A stretch of 64,000 nucleotides of DNA from Rhynchosporium graminicola (GCA_900074885.1 FJUW01000022.1:186001-250000), one strand, 5' to 3'; positions 38,099 to 50,852 are shown, counted from the first letter of the stretch. Notes: generated from the letters alone by a model not told the origin. Made by a program: numbers and translations.

Positions 38099-38882
38099 TC
38101 AATCAGCCTTTTTCCACTCGGGTTCCCAGATTTCAGTAGTCATACAACCGGCATCGTATATGCCTATTGTGAAGTCGGTCAGATTGGTGAACTTTTGGAG
38201 TGGGTTGGCTTTCAGAGGCTCGTACGTGGTCCACATATCGAAGTCGACCGCGAGATGCTTGATCTTCGTGCAGATATCGGGAGTGAACATGTCACCGTAG
38301 ATATCCCACGGATTCTGGCGGGCATCCGTGTAAGAAATGTAGATGTTAGTTTATTCGGGGTCGAATCTGGCGTAGAAGTCTCCGCTCGGTCGGTCAATGC
38401 TTACTGTCCACCTCTTGAAAGCTTCGACCTAGTATTGATGGTCGAATTGGTGGAAGACGGTACTTGGTGAGCTGATGTTATGTCTATGGTCGGATGTTTT
38501 GTATCGCCATCCGTCATTGCCAAATTTCTCGTTACAGAAATGGTAGTAGAGGATCTCTACGAAGCGCTTGGAATCTCTTATGCTGGCTGTTGCGATGGAG
38601 TTGCGGATGACTGAGACGGAGTTCTGCTGGGAGCTTAGGGAATTTCTTGCAATCTGTCTCGGTCCTTGGTGTATCTGCAGTCTCAATAGACGTGGACTCA
38701 GCGTTTCTTAAAATGACGCTTAGCTATCGCAGGAAGGTCAGACATAGATCAAGCGGGATATTAGGCTGACGACTCATATCACCGAACTCATCACTGAGCT
38801 CTGTCGAGTCCTCGCCATCGTCTCCTCGGGAGACATTTCTCTTTTCGGATATCAGGACCAGGTCAGCACCAGACTGACACAT
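38099..38882 (-). pseudogene. Decayed 2EXR-domain gene
   Basis: From an ATG at 38882 (minus) one frame reads MCQSGADLVLISEKR onward, meets TAG at 38726-38724, and continues in the same frame to the 2EXR start KKFPKLPAELRL near 38615. There the frame shifts by one base and continues as VIRNSIATASIRDSKRFVEI to a TAG at 38431-38429. It goes on in frame as VEAFKRWTVSIDRPSGDFYA to a TAA at 38353-38351, then TNIYISYTDARQNPW and KIKHLAVDFDMWTTY to the final TGA at 38101-38099. All pieces follow the order of a 2EXR protein of about 260 residues. Each premature stop can come from one C-to-T change (CAG or CAA). An intact family member lies at 8277-9305, but the two are not close enough in sequence to be recent copies. 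Confidence 0.75.
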
Positions 38883-40162
38883 TATGAGAGTATAGAGGCA
38901 TGCTTGGGATCTGCTTTGAATTATGCTTGCTGGTGCCAGGTGAGACCGACAAGTGACTATGTGAAGTTGGGTTCAAGGGAAGGTCATGAAGTATTGTTAC
39001 TTTTGTGGCAGCCCCTTGTAGCGCGAGATCGATGGGAAGGAAATGCTTCATTTCTTGGGAGGTAAGATCGAAAGAGTCGGATCTCAATGAGATCGTGATG
39101 ATTGTTGTCGTTCAGGCGTTTTTTAGGTCGAGCAGGCAGATCTCGAAAGCAAAGAGTGATTTCGGTTTTCGAAAATTGCAGATTTCTGATCGTTAATCTA
39201 GAAGATGTCGATCACTAGTTGAAAGTTTTCCTTCGGTTTCTAAGGGAGGGAGACATTAATAAATGGAAGCGGCTTAGTTCGCGCTAGCATGTTTGGGGAT
39301 GACTGTACATAGCCGATTCACCTCGAAGTAGAAGCCTGATGCCCATCATTTAATGCCCAGAGACTGAGGGTGAAGACTTCCGCCTTTTCTATTGTTGTAT
39401 GTTTTGCGAAAATTGAAGACGAACCCTGGGTCCTTGTGTGATTTTCGAAATGCAGACTATTCACAAATGTTGAAAGTGAAATATACCTCGGATGACGCCG
39501 TCTAGATCATATGTACAACTCAATAGACGGCTTGCTAAGTCAGCATCTGTGATTTTCAAATAAGTAGAAGACATAGAGACTGCTCTTTTAGATGAAGCTG
39601 TTGTACCGAAAGAAGTTGTATGAATGTTCTGATTCTCGTCAATATTTGAATGAAGTTCACAATATTTTCTTGACTTCAAACAATCTACTCATTAAGTCTT
39701 GTAGTTTTACGGGGCATTTAATACAGGTGGCATACCGCGGCGGAGGTAGAATCATCGCTTCAATAAAGACGCATGCTGTTCGTCTGAAAGGTATCTAAAG
39801 TAGAAGTTTGACACTCTTAGCATCCACCATGATCGGGCCTCTGCCGGCTGGGCCTCATCAATCTATTTGCTACTATATTTTGGACTTTTCAAATAGAAAG
39901 TGCGAAAACGAATCGCAGAATTCGCGAATGAGCCAGGAAATTTCCTTGTGGTCCAACTTCTTCGTTGAGATCGAACCACTACGCGGAACAGATTGGGCCG
40001 CAACAAAGCAAAAACCTAAGACTGATAGGACAAGAATGCTAGCTAGACTCCTAGCAGATTATTACCTAAGTCGTTTTCATAAACTTAACATGGAATCAAT
40101 ACTCGCTTTCACACATCTAGATTTGACAATTAATGTTATTTTTTTCATTATTGCTCCTTCTC
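38883..40162. other. Gene-free stretch
   Basis: No gene recognised. Short open frames on both strands have no domain and no splice-supported extension. Confidence 0.4.
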
Positions 40163-41431
40163 TCAGAGCTTCCGCATCGTATGCTGTAACACTGTCTTGA
40201 TAGCCGGATCTAGCTCGCCTATAAGTAGTATTGGCTCGACCCAGGCTTTCGTTTTTTTCGCAAGCGCCGATTTATCTTTCGTTTTCTCCATCGTCTCATT
40301 CAGCCTGTCCAGGAAAATGCCAAGCGCAACCGGGAATTCTGGTGATGTCGGGTCAATTCCAACCAACGGCTGCTTATTATAACAATCGCAGGTGGAAGGA
40401 TCCACAGGATATGAGTCGGCCAGAACATCTAAAACATGCTGCAGTATCTTGGGGAGACAACGGACTTGGGTGAAGACAGCGAACATGTCGAAGAAGTCCG
40501 CAGCAACTGATGCATTGAAGAACTGCTGCTTCTTTGCTTCGTCAAATATAGCCAGGGGAATGGCTCCTTGCAGGGCAGGTGTATTCATTGGATCCTGGGA
40601 TGCTTCCGTGTCAACCTTCACACCTTCCAGCATGCTAGGTCGCATGACGTTCATCTTGAAGTCCGGAATGGCGACCACATCTTCGGATCCAAAGGCTGAT
40701 TCGTTGCCAGCACCTTCAACTTCCATCGCATCAACGGCGTTCTCTTCCTCATCGATTCCCAGAATTCTCCTCCGCATCGCAATTTTTGCTAAGTATATCA
40801 TTTCCAGCTTCGCCCACTCAATCCACAAGTCCTTGCTCATTGTACAAAATCGTGCTCCTCTCGACATAAAACTCCTAGCTTCCTTCATATCTGCCTCAGC
40901 CTCCAGACTCCATCTCGCGGCATAGAGCCATAATTCCGCCTTGAGTGGGTGTAGTCGTATGGCCGCGGTTAACACAGTCTTGAATTTTTTGGTCGCCTTG
41001 GCTTGCTTGCAGTATTCCAGATATGACATCCACAACGCAACATCGCCCGGGTGCTTCTGCGTTCCCCTATCGAAGATTTTGAATATCCTTGCTTGGCCAG
41101 TGTGCGACGTGCTGCCCTTAATCTTCATCCGCTTGCATCGTTTGTGTCGCAGATTCTCAAGTCCAATTTCCCAAGCAGCATATCTAGCAAAGTCCACTGG
41201 CGTCGAGCCTCTTGCGAGGACTTTGTGTTCGAAGGACGATCTCTTCGTTACCAAGGAGCGTATTTCATCCTAATTTATTTTTAGAAAGTGGTTGAAGAAT
41301 GTTGGAGAATGAAACTTCTTAAGGGCGCGAGGCTGACGAACCTCGCTGAATATCTTTTTCTCCTTGAACTCTTGTAATTGAGGTACTGCTTGTTCCAAGT
41401 AAAAACGAGCTTTATCGGCTGCACCGGACAT
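40163..41431 (-). CDS. UTP6: U3 snoRNP / SSU processome protein Utp6
   Basis: Exons (minus) 41431-41342 and 41269-40163 give 398 residues. The intron has a GTTCGT donor and ATTAG acceptor and joins KKIFSE to DEIRSLVTKRSSFEHK, the conserved N-terminal block of Utp6. The rest is a series of HAT (half-a-TPR) helix pairs, for example GTQKHPGDVALWMSYLEYCK, LHPLKAELWLYAARWSLEAE and GARFCTMSKDLWIEWAKLEM, each with the W..Y/W..A pattern. Utp6 belongs to the UTP-B module of the small-subunit processome and acts in early 18S rRNA maturation in the nucleolus. Length is near the usual 400-440. It is transcribed away from CWH43 across a 404-bp gap. Confidence 0.93.
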
Positions 41432-41835
41432 TGTGTATGGAGATTATACTGTTGTTTGCGACAGGGAGTCTTGGGCTTGGTACTCTGCTATGTTCTGGTC
41501 TAGACGGAACTCTGACTTCCTTTGAGAATAATTCGCAGATGCAAGCTAGCGGTCGCTAGCGGTATTCATTGCGTATCTCGGCACGCTTAGCCTTATCTGC
41601 CTAAGCGCTCAGCCTCGCTGCCAGTGCCAGCCACCTTGAATGCGACCGCGAGCTTTATACTATGGGGTAAACTGTTACCCGTCACTCCCGCATCATCCTT
41701 CAAATCGCAAGAAAGTGGTGGGAGCTTGGGACAGCTTCACTTTCCGCATCAATTGTCGATTTCACACCTCCATACCAATAACTCCGGATTTCCCGGATGT
41801 CGTTCTTTTGGACGTGAATTACTCTCCCAAACAGT
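41432..41835. promoter_or_regulatory. Shared divergent promoter region of UTP6 and CWH43
   Basis: The two start codons are 404 bp apart on opposite strands, so both promoters must lie here or overlap. A direct duplication GCGGTCGCTAGCGGT is visible near 41549. Core promoter elements were not identified. Confidence 0.5.
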
Positions 41836-44800
41836 ATGGCACCTCAATACAAGGACAAGGACGGCCAGGTTTTGCTTAGTTTCTCAGGGAAATGGATCAG
41901 TTGGACGCATACGGCAGCAGGATACAGTAACTCGGCACGAGATCTCCTCGAAAGTGTGCTTTACTGACAATTGGTCCAGCTGCTTTTCTCAGCGCGCTCA
42001 TTGTTGGTATATCGTTGCACTACCACAAGATTGTACAGAACGAATACTATGGATATCCGCAGGTATCCGGCACTTCCTCAAGACTCGTTGTAGAACTCGG
42101 ACTAACGATTGTCGTAGGAATGGTTCCCCAGTGTGTCTTCCACGATTGGTGATCGTTATCCGGAACGTTCCGTTTTTATGCTTTTCATAGCCATTACTTC
42201 AGGTAGGCAAACCTTGTACCGCGTCGCAAATGTACAATGGCTGATTAATGAAGGCCCTAGATTTGTTTTAGTTGGTCTGTGGTACCTCCTAACAGCGCGA
42301 CCAAATGCGACACTTCCTAAGATCGTAGCTGGCACAGGCGTCTTTCGAGGATTAACATGTGGAGGGTGGACCTATGTAACGTCTACAGATAACCACGACT
42401 GGCACGACATTTTCATGATCTCATACTTGGTTGCAACACTACCCTGGACACTGGGATGTATAGCATTAAGTCCGCCAAATGCGAAAGCTGTCAAGTATAG
42501 GAAATACCTGGCGTCAGCTTTCTTCGGTACTCTCGTACCTATGATCTATTTCTTCATCCAACACAAGGTCCACAAAGTCGCCGGAGGTATGTCCGAAACA
42601 TCATCTGATTTGAGAAACACTAAGTGAAAATTAGCTTACACAAATTATGCATTCTTTGAATGGTCATTGATCTTATTCGATGTGGCATTTGATGCAGTTA
42701 CGGCTCTTGACTTTGATACTTTCGAATTGGTTGTCAGGGACGTCAAAGGCTCGAGTAGAGGGTACGTTCGAAGGCTTCCGAAATAATTATTGTATACTAT
42801 TGCTGGGCTACCTACGTCATTATGAAACATTCTGAATGGTTATTCTGTGTAGTAACAACAGATTGGTGGCCGATGCTGTTCTCGAAAAGGAGTATGTGAA
42901 GCCGCCAACCGGAGCCCGAGTCGATGCTAATTCTTGACCAGAAAGCAGCAGCAGCAGGCTGGGCAAATTTTGAACCAATCATTCTCATGGGCTGAGGCCA
43001 TCGACACAGCTGCAGATGTCTACAATGGAGTATGTTCGATGCCCGGGAAATGATGTAGGCTAACTTGTTAGTTCGTCTTTTGGTCCATGTTGACTTCGCT
43101 TGGGCTACTTGTTTGGTGTAAGTGAGACATTTCAGTTGCAACTGATACATTTCTAATCTATCTAGATTTTCCCTTGTGGCATATGGGTATATCTGGCTAC
43201 GAAGTTATGGTCATGTCCACTGTTTCGCCATTCATGCTAGCAAATCGACGTTTGCGCTCTTTGGTAGTGAAAAATCTCCGCATCTGTCACTTTTCAGCTC
43301 TTGCCGGGCTGGTTGCATACCAAGCGGAGGATCCAGTCCTTCGTTTGTTCATCGTTGGTTTTGCTGTCTGGATGTCTTGTCTATCGTGGGCTGCAACCTG
43401 GTATTCTGAAGCTAGCCAGCCAGGTCATCTCGAGACAAAAATATCAGCATGGACGATCGGCTTGATTGCTTCGAGTGTTGTCAAGTTCGCTTGGCAGACT
43501 AGCAATCCCATCTGGCCAACAAGTCATGCATCAAATGGGGGATGGAATGGAGTTGGTCTCATCCTAGCTATACTGGCCGTACTTCGTTCTACACGGAAAT
43601 CCCCCGCTGCTGGGAGCGACTCGGCTGTTCAAGGGCGCAAGGAAGGTTCGTCCGTTCTTGCTGCATTTGGCATTGGTGGCCTCTTCTTTGGGCTACACTC
43701 CCTTCTGTCCGACTCTAGTACGATGATATTATGGGTATGGGAAGGATATCCTGTGCGAGGTCCCATTTCAGTACCTCACGGTGCATTGACAATTGCTGCT
43801 ATGGGAGCAGGCTTGATCATCGGTTTGTTCAGCGAAGTTATTGCTGGAAGCTGGACTTTCTACGGAATTGGCTGCATTGGTGCTGCAATCTTGACTCTCA
43901 AGAGCAACTGGATAGGCTATTATGGAGCACTGATCCTTGCTGTGTACCTCATGGCTGCGTCAGTACCTTTGATTGGGTCAGCAGCTAGGAAGAGTCCTGC
44001 CACCAGTTTTGGGCTAGGATTTTTGCTATATAACTTCCTCGTCCTGTTCCACGTCTGGGTAGTTGCTTATGCATTCGTACCAGGCGGACCACTTGTTCGT
44101 GAGCATACTGACTGGGTCATGACAACCATGATGCTATTCATTGGATGTGGTGTATTCAGCTCCGTATCATCTACACCTGCGGGTCAGCGCAAACACTTCA
44201 ATGCTTTCTTGAATACACGAAAACAGCGCTCTTACTATCTTTATTTCATCGGGCTCCTTCAAATATGCGCGGTCTCGATCGCGTACCTCCGGTTTCCGAC
44301 CTACGACTATGTACCGTACCATCAGGACGAGAAGATCCTCACAGCAGGAATCTGGACCATTCATTTCTCTCTCGACAACAATATGTGGTCGTCCGAGTAT
44401 CGTATGCGCGACGTCATCAAGGAACTTGAAATTGATGTTATCGGTCTGCTGGAGACCGATCTACAGCGCATCATAATGGGCAACCGTGATACTACCCAGT
44501 TCTTGGCTGAGGATCTCGGAATGTATGTCGACTATGGACCAGGACCTAACAAGCATACTTGGGGTTGTGCATTACTATCGAAGTTCCCGATTGTTAATTC
44601 CACGCACCACCTGCTCCCTTCGCCTGTTGGCGAGCTAGCACCAGCCATCCACGCAACACTGGATGTGTGGGGCGAGTTTATAGATGTATTTGTCTTCCAC
44701 TCTGGGCAAGAAGAAGACCCCGAAGACCGACGTCTGCAAACTGAGTACCTCTCCAAGCTAATGGGCTCTACACCCCGCCCCTCTATTCTTCTTTCCTACC

Positions 44801-45150
44801 TGGTCACCAAGCCTTGGTACGGCAATTACAACACCTATATTTCTGAAGAAAGCGGGATGTACGACATCGACCCAACAGATTGGGACAGGTGGTGCGAGTA
44901 CATTTTATACAAGGGACTAAAGCGCACGTCATATGCTCGTGTAAGTAGAAGTACCATCACAGACACCGAGATTCAGGTCGGGAAGTTCAAGGTGGGGGAG
45001 AAGGCCAGCGATCGCCCTGACTTACGAAACTCTCGCATTCCGGAGAGTGAGGTCCCTGAAGGCGAACGTTTCCCAGAGCTGTTCAAGGGCGAGGGAGTTA
45101 GGGGACATGCGTATCATGTCTTTGATGAGCCGAGATACTTCGGTGGTTAG
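41836..45150 (+). CDS. CWH43: Cwh43, GPI-anchor lipid remodelling protein
   Basis: Nine exons: 41836-41926, 41980-42062, 42118-42202, 42254-42586, 42635-42761, 42862-42891, 42942-43029, 43072-43117 and 43166-45150. All eight junctions keep frame and give 955 residues, almost the length of yeast Cwh43 (953). The N-terminal third is a PGAP2/FRAG1-like multi-span domain (TIGDRYPERSVFM, TCGGWTYVTSTDNHDWHDIF). The middle is a second multi-span part (PLWHMGISGYEVMVMSTVSP). The C-terminal 250 residues resemble the endonuclease/exonuclease/phosphatase-like PGAP2IP domain (EIDVIGLLETDLQR, WDRWCEYILYKGLKR). In the ER it exchanges GPI-anchor lipid for ceramide. One exon is only 30 nt; it was chosen because it alone keeps the frame between flanking exons. 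Confidence 0.95.
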
Positions 45151-47219
45151 TAAGGCCCGCCATATTCCGTTGTCTTCAATCGCAAAGTACTGCGGGAAGA
45201 ACAGTGATCTGTTGGTTGCAATGGGAGGGGACGGGGGGGCTCGGGTGCATCGCTTACAGGATTAGGGAGGGAACGGAACCTTTGTTTCGAGGCAATAATA
45301 ATTAACGGCCTGTGTGTATTGCTATTCCAAAGTGAGGAAAGCCAAGGAAGGATATCCGTTCGTATTCCCTGTATTATAGGGAGGGACGGGTATGGATATA
45401 TGATTAAGCAACAGTAATTAAAGCATTCACTTAGCTAAGTCTTTCCTCATACGTACAACTGATTGTACGTGGTCGGGGGTTCGAGAGGCCAACTCGAACT
45501 CCAAGAGCTTTTCGTCAACCTCTCAACAAGCCCTTCTATCCTATTCAGCGTAACGACTTCCAGATATTCAGCCCCTGATACTCAGGTATTCCATCCTCCA
45601 TGTCCCCGACCTTCTCTCACATCCCCATATCCGAGACCTCGGACATCTTCCCAGACCATCAGTAATCCACCTCGACCGCCTCGAATCCACCACACAAATA
45701 CCTATCTCCTCTCCTACTCTCGACTCTCAACAAACGCTGTGACTACCCAGTGCGAACTCGCACGCCCCATGAGGCTATCCCCAAGCGAGAAACATCGGGC
45801 GGAGATCTACGCTTCCGGTAGGGCACTAGTGATGAGAGGGAGCCAATGGGAGGAAAGGTGTCTGTCTGTGTGATTTGATAGTGTAGGGATCGGCATATCC
45901 GATGAGCTTGTTTATGGTTTGGTGGAGGGTGTGGGGTCGGGTGTGTGCCTGCCTACCTTTTGGGAAGAGCATGAACGACAACCAACCCCCGATGCGGAAT
46001 TTGGTCAAATGTTGGTGAGGGTAGGGAAAGGGGGGGAAGGGNNNNNNNNNNNNNNNNNNNNNNNNNNNNNNNNNNNNNNNNNNNNNNNNGGGGGGAGGGG
46101 GGGGCCGCGGGGGGATCTGGATGACGGGGTTTCCCGAGATGGGAGTGGTGGAGAATGGACATTTTCATTTGGGTAGTTTGAAATCGGGGGATTTTAGGGA
46201 TGGGAATGAAGGGAGTGGTTTTGGATGTTGAGATCCGTTGTTCGAATCGATACGAAGTACGGGTGTATTGCTTGCGGCTCTCAGGTCATGGAAAGCACCT
46301 ATCGTCCGAGAGTAGAGGTCAACTGTCGAAAAGGTTCAGATGACTATGTATGACTTTGACAATGACAATGACAATGACACTGCTTTTGAGGGGGTCCAAA
46401 CTCCATTACAAAAACACATAAACTCTATTTACCATTGCCGTCGTCTTCTGGCTTGCTTGCTCCGGATAGTCCACCAGGCCCCGAGCCACCCTAGTGTCAT
46501 TCAAATACCGGTCGTGCCCGCAAGCCTCCTTGCTTTATCTCCGCGCGGTCGTGATCTTCGCTGCCAAGCTATGGAAAGGGCCCTCAGTCGTCGCGGACGG
46601 GTCTTCAAGTGTCAACAAAGTGCTTGCTAGCTAGACTTGGAAACAAGGAATTCCATAAAGCGCGAGTCAAAGTTCTCCCGACACCTGATCCACTCGAGGA
46701 TGAATTTGTACACTGAGAAGCTAGCTTTGCTGGTTTGGGAGCAAGAGCAGGTAGAGATGGGCTTGGCTAGACCATAGAGGAGATACCAATTATTCATCGT
46801 GAGTATTTGGGTTTCGGCTCTTGCATGTCGGCGTTATGGCTGGCTGAATTTGTCGACCCTATCTTTCTAGCTTTCCCCTTTTGCTAACGAAGTGAGACTT
46901 AGTCTACATTTAGGACATTGCTACCCCACGATCCAGCCTCTTCGTCAGTCCCAAGGCCTCATGATGGTTCCTGGATCGGCAGTGGCGTCTCCGTCTTTAA
47001 ACTTGGGGTGGAGTACTTTCGGCATTTTGATTGTGGATACGCCACTCTTTTGGTGCGATAGCTTCATCTTTGCTGGGACAGCACGGGGTCGTTTTTAGGT
47101 TGTGGAGGCAGTGCTATTCCCCAGTTGTGCGGTAAGGTTGGGATTTTTGTATATATACTTCTCCCTACCCCATGCTTGGAGAGAGACAAGAATTGTAACC
47201 CATTTCAAGAATACCCAAA
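45151..47219. other. Gene-free stretch with assembly gap
   Basis: No gene recognised. It contains a palindrome at 45451-45470 and a G-rich tract broken by 48 N. Short open frames on both strands have no domain. The last 60 bp are the leader of the peroxygenase gene. Confidence 0.45.
46042..46089. other. Assembly gap (48 N) inside a G-rich tract
   Basis: The left flank is GGGGGGAAGGG and the right flank GGGGGGAGGGGGGGG then CCGCGGGGGG. The true length of the missing DNA is unknown. Confidence 0.98.
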
Positions 47220-48675
47220 ATGCGTTCAGTCATCTTCTCACTCCTCCAGGCCTCCGTGGTCGTGGCCTTCCCCAACATGGCAGAGAAGCTGGCCGAGAGC
47301 CATCTTCAAGAGCGTACGTTCTGTCAAGTCTTCCCATATTGTAGCATGCTGACCAGTTTCCAGGCATCGCTCCTCTTGCACCTTTCCCGGAATATCCAGG
47401 AACACCAAACCATGCCTTATACAACAAGTTCGACGCAAAGTCGCAACTCGTCTCCACGAGTGGCGAGCATGCCTTCATTGCTCCTGGTCCTGATGATCGA
47501 CGTGGACCTTGTGCCGGTCTGAATGCCGCTGCCAACCACGGATATATCCCCCGTGATGGTATCGCAACAGCCGAGTCTATCAACACTGGTCTGTGGGAAG
47601 CATTCGGTCTCGACAAAACAGCCACTCTGTTCTTGCAAACAGCAACCATGTTCTTCGACGGTGACCCATTGTCTGGCCGCTGGTCGATCGGTTATCACTC
47701 CGACAAGACGAACAGTCTCGGTCTGCTTGGTGACTTGCTCGGAAACCAGACTGGAATTTGCGCTTATGGTCACTTGAAGACCGAAGGAGATGCCTCCATC
47801 ACTCGTGGTGACTGTACGTACCAAGACTTTCTCGAAACTCTTTCTCAACCAACAAATGCTAATTCTTCTCAGGGCTTGCTCCTACCCAGAACTCCAACTG
47901 CGCCTCCTACCCCGAGTTCGCAAAAGAGTTGATCGACCTTGCTAAGGCCATGAACCCTGACACCGGCTTCATCACCCCTCGAGTCCTCGCCCAGCACTCA
48001 AACAACCGCAAGCAACACTCCATCGCCACCAACCCATACTACTTCTCTCCCGCCTATGCCGGTATCGCCTTCACATTCGGCGCTCACATGTTCGCGAACG
48101 TATTGCTCGCCAACCACTCCGCCGAGTACCCACGTGGATTCTTGACACCCGAGGTCTTCGAGACATTCTTTTCCTACACGAGAGATGCTGACAACAACCT
48201 TGTCTTCACCTACGGACACGAGAGGATCCCAGATAACTGGTACCGCCGCGCCAATGACGATCCATGGACCTTGGCCGACATTCTCGCCTCAACGGCCCAA
48301 CAATGCTTGTCCTACCCATCCAACTGCCAGGTCGGAGGTAACACCGGTACCGTCAACTCCTTTTCCGGAGTCGATCTCGGTGACATCTCAGGCGGTCTCA
48401 TCAACGCCGCCACCGATCTCCAGGACCCCGAGAAGATGGGTTGTTTTATTTCTCAGGTCATCCAGGCTGACGTCCCCAGTTTCTTGGACAACGTCTTCAA
48501 TGGCGTTGCATTGACCAGGGTTCTGGGTATGATTCCTACCGTTCTATTGCCAGCTCTAGCGCCGTTGGGTAACTGTCCCAATTTACCTAAGGGAAAGCCC
48601 ATGCTTGATTACGGCAAGAAGTTCCCTGGTGCTGCGACGAAGATGAGTGGGAACAGAAATCCTTATAAGATGTGA
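47220..48675 (+). CDS. Secreted heme-thiolate peroxygenase (UPO/chloroperoxidase family)
   Basis: Exons 47220-47313, 47364-47813 and 47873-48675 encode 448 residues; introns have GTACGT donors. A signal peptide (about 1-16, MRSVIFSLLQASVVVA) is followed by the haem-binding core. The thiolate ligand is C81 in RRGPCAGLNAAANHGYIPRDG-like context (normally PCP; here PCA). The acid-base motif EGD is at 172-174 (TEGDASITRGDW), the type found in long unspecific peroxygenases such as that of Agrocybe. A SIATNPYYF segment further on also matches the family. Such enzymes use hydrogen peroxide to oxygenate aromatics and alkanes outside the cell. The C-terminal part (from about residue 330) is less conserved. 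The start is fixed by the signal peptide. Confidence 0.9.
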
Positions 48676-49417
48676 GATTGAGCATGTTGATGGAGAAGAT
48701 GTAACGAGGAGAAAGATGTAACGACGTAATGATGCGTGGTATTGCGCTCGCATCTCTGCTGTGGATGATGAAGTTGTGAACCACCGAGAACGATTCCTGT
48801 ATATATTGTCCATTGTACATAAGCTGAAATGCATACTTCAAAGTAAACTCGTTCGAAATATATGCACCAAAAGTGACATTCGCAAAATGAAGACGATGCT
48901 GATGGGATGATGATCCTTAATCTTAAGACCTTGCTGGATTGTAAACCCCATCTTCGTCCTCTTCCATCAAGCCGAATAACAAGAAAGTATCTGTCTGGAG
49001 CCAGCTCTACTCTCACAAAAATGCTCACACAGCAGAACAGCCGGATGGCGGCATGGCAGGAGAAAAAAAAGGGAGGCAGGACGTCGTGGCCTGGCCATTT
49101 CCCAAGACGCCTCTTCGTCTAATCCATATCAAGTAACAATATCATTACCAACAACACGAGCGCCAGGAAAAGAAGAGGGCCATGAAAAAGAGACTTCGCG
49201 ATATTTCCAGCTGCAGAGAATGACTGGGCGCTTCGGTCGCTAAAAGATGACTTCCTTTAGATGGAACGTGAGTACCGCTTCTCGAGTATCCTTACTCTGT
49301 GGGCCACATACAGGGAAAGGAGGTGATTACCCAGTGACGTAGAGCGTGGGTGTGAAACGTCGCCATCCTTTTGCGAGATTCTATGGAGGTACTGATTTCG
49401 AAATGTAGAGAGAGTGG

Positions 49418-49464
49418 GTGAGTGAGTGAGTGAGTGAGTGAGTGAGTGAGTGAGTGAGTGAGTG
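49418..49464. repeat. Microsatellite (GTGA)n, about 12 copies
   Basis: Uninterrupted GTGA units over 47 nt, followed by GTATGAATGAATG. Confidence 0.95.
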
Positions 49465-50592
49465 TATGAATGAATGGGTTTCGGCTGATATCACATGTCA
49501 AGAGCGTGACAAATGCAAAGGGTTGATTGTAGTGATGGGGAGAAGGAAGGGAAGTCAGATAGGTGACCGATTTCATGATACGTGCGCTCGAAGCAGGCCT
49601 GGAAGGACATTCGGACGGACAGTGGTGATGTGTATCTCGTTCGAGTCCTTCTTCTGCGGCAAGGAGAAGGGATGGGCTATCAGCAACTGATTCGCATGAA
49701 GGATTACTGGGTCTGGAGGTTTGAAACAAGGAAAGGATGTATTTTGATCGGCGGGTTGGCTTGTAGGTAAGTAGGTTTGAGAGGATTTCCACAATGGGTC
49801 AATCAAATGAGAGGAAGGAAGTGCTTTGCTCAAGAATGCGAATAAAGCAATGTGTCATTTTATCCTGGAAGAAAAGTCACTGGGCTTATCTCCCTGCTAC
49901 ACGAGCTCGATTTGATCATTCGGAGCGAATCCCATGTCTTTCTGGAGCGTACTTGGAGCCTGTCACTAGATGGATGTCCGGTTTGGTAGTTATGGAGGAG
50001 GTGATACACGTATGATTTTATAGAGAACATCTCGTTTCAGTTTCCACTTTGATGACTGAATGCACGTGATCATTTACGGACGTCGGAGCACTGTTTGTCG
50101 GGTATGAGTGGAAGGACGGATGCGAGTTTCTGGGTGTTTGGAGTGCTTCCTTCGTAGAGCGGTCGCTGCCTTGCGCGACTCCAAAAGTCCTTCCTTCCTC
50201 TATCAATTCGAGAACATTCGTATAAGCAAGGCAATTCGCCAAAGAAGAGAATTGTGGTCTGACAAGTGATTTCCAAACAGGACTTTTGGTTGGACTCGCT
50301 TCACAGTCGCATTGCTGTCGGTTCTCGTACTTCGTACTTCGTAAGCATCCCAGCCATCCCAACCACGATCCATCCCCACCTTCCCAACTAACCGAGCCTC
50401 GGCGTCAATATGTCAAGGACCCTCTCTCGCTCTTTTCACTTTTCACCGACCCCTCCCCTACAGTACCCTCCAAAACATCTAGATGCAGTCCTCCAATATT
50501 AGATTTAAATTTCCCTCCCTATCTTTTTTTTTTTTCCCAAACTCCGTCCCTGTCACGCGCTCAGACCGCTCGGTGCTCATACCTAACCCACC

Positions 50593-50612
50593 TTACTTAC
50601 TTACTTACTTAC
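50593..50612. repeat. Microsatellite (TTAC)5
   Basis: Five perfect TTAC units in a pyrimidine-rich stretch. Confidence 0.9.
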
Positions 50613-50850
50613 CACTTAGCCATCACGATTCCACGGCGCGACGCGCACCATCCCTGCCCATGCATACATACATACACTCCTGCGCGCCCAAACTATCTAG
50701 AGGACTACTTCTAACTTCCAAGTAGATATGCCTGCATGCCTCATTTCCTTTTTGCGTCTCATTTCATTTCTGACTCAGCCGCCCACTTCATCTGGAAGTG
50801 CTTCCTCGCGCTGCTGCTCATTGGTCATCTCGATCGATCTATACCGATAT

Positions 50851-50852
50851 GA

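Noticed and set aside
49418..49464. Regular repeat considered as CRISPR-like array
   Set aside because: It is a 4-bp microsatellite without spacers, and the DNA is fungal.
50286..50725. Frames in the CT-rich stretch
   Set aside because: Composition-driven, no conserved pattern.
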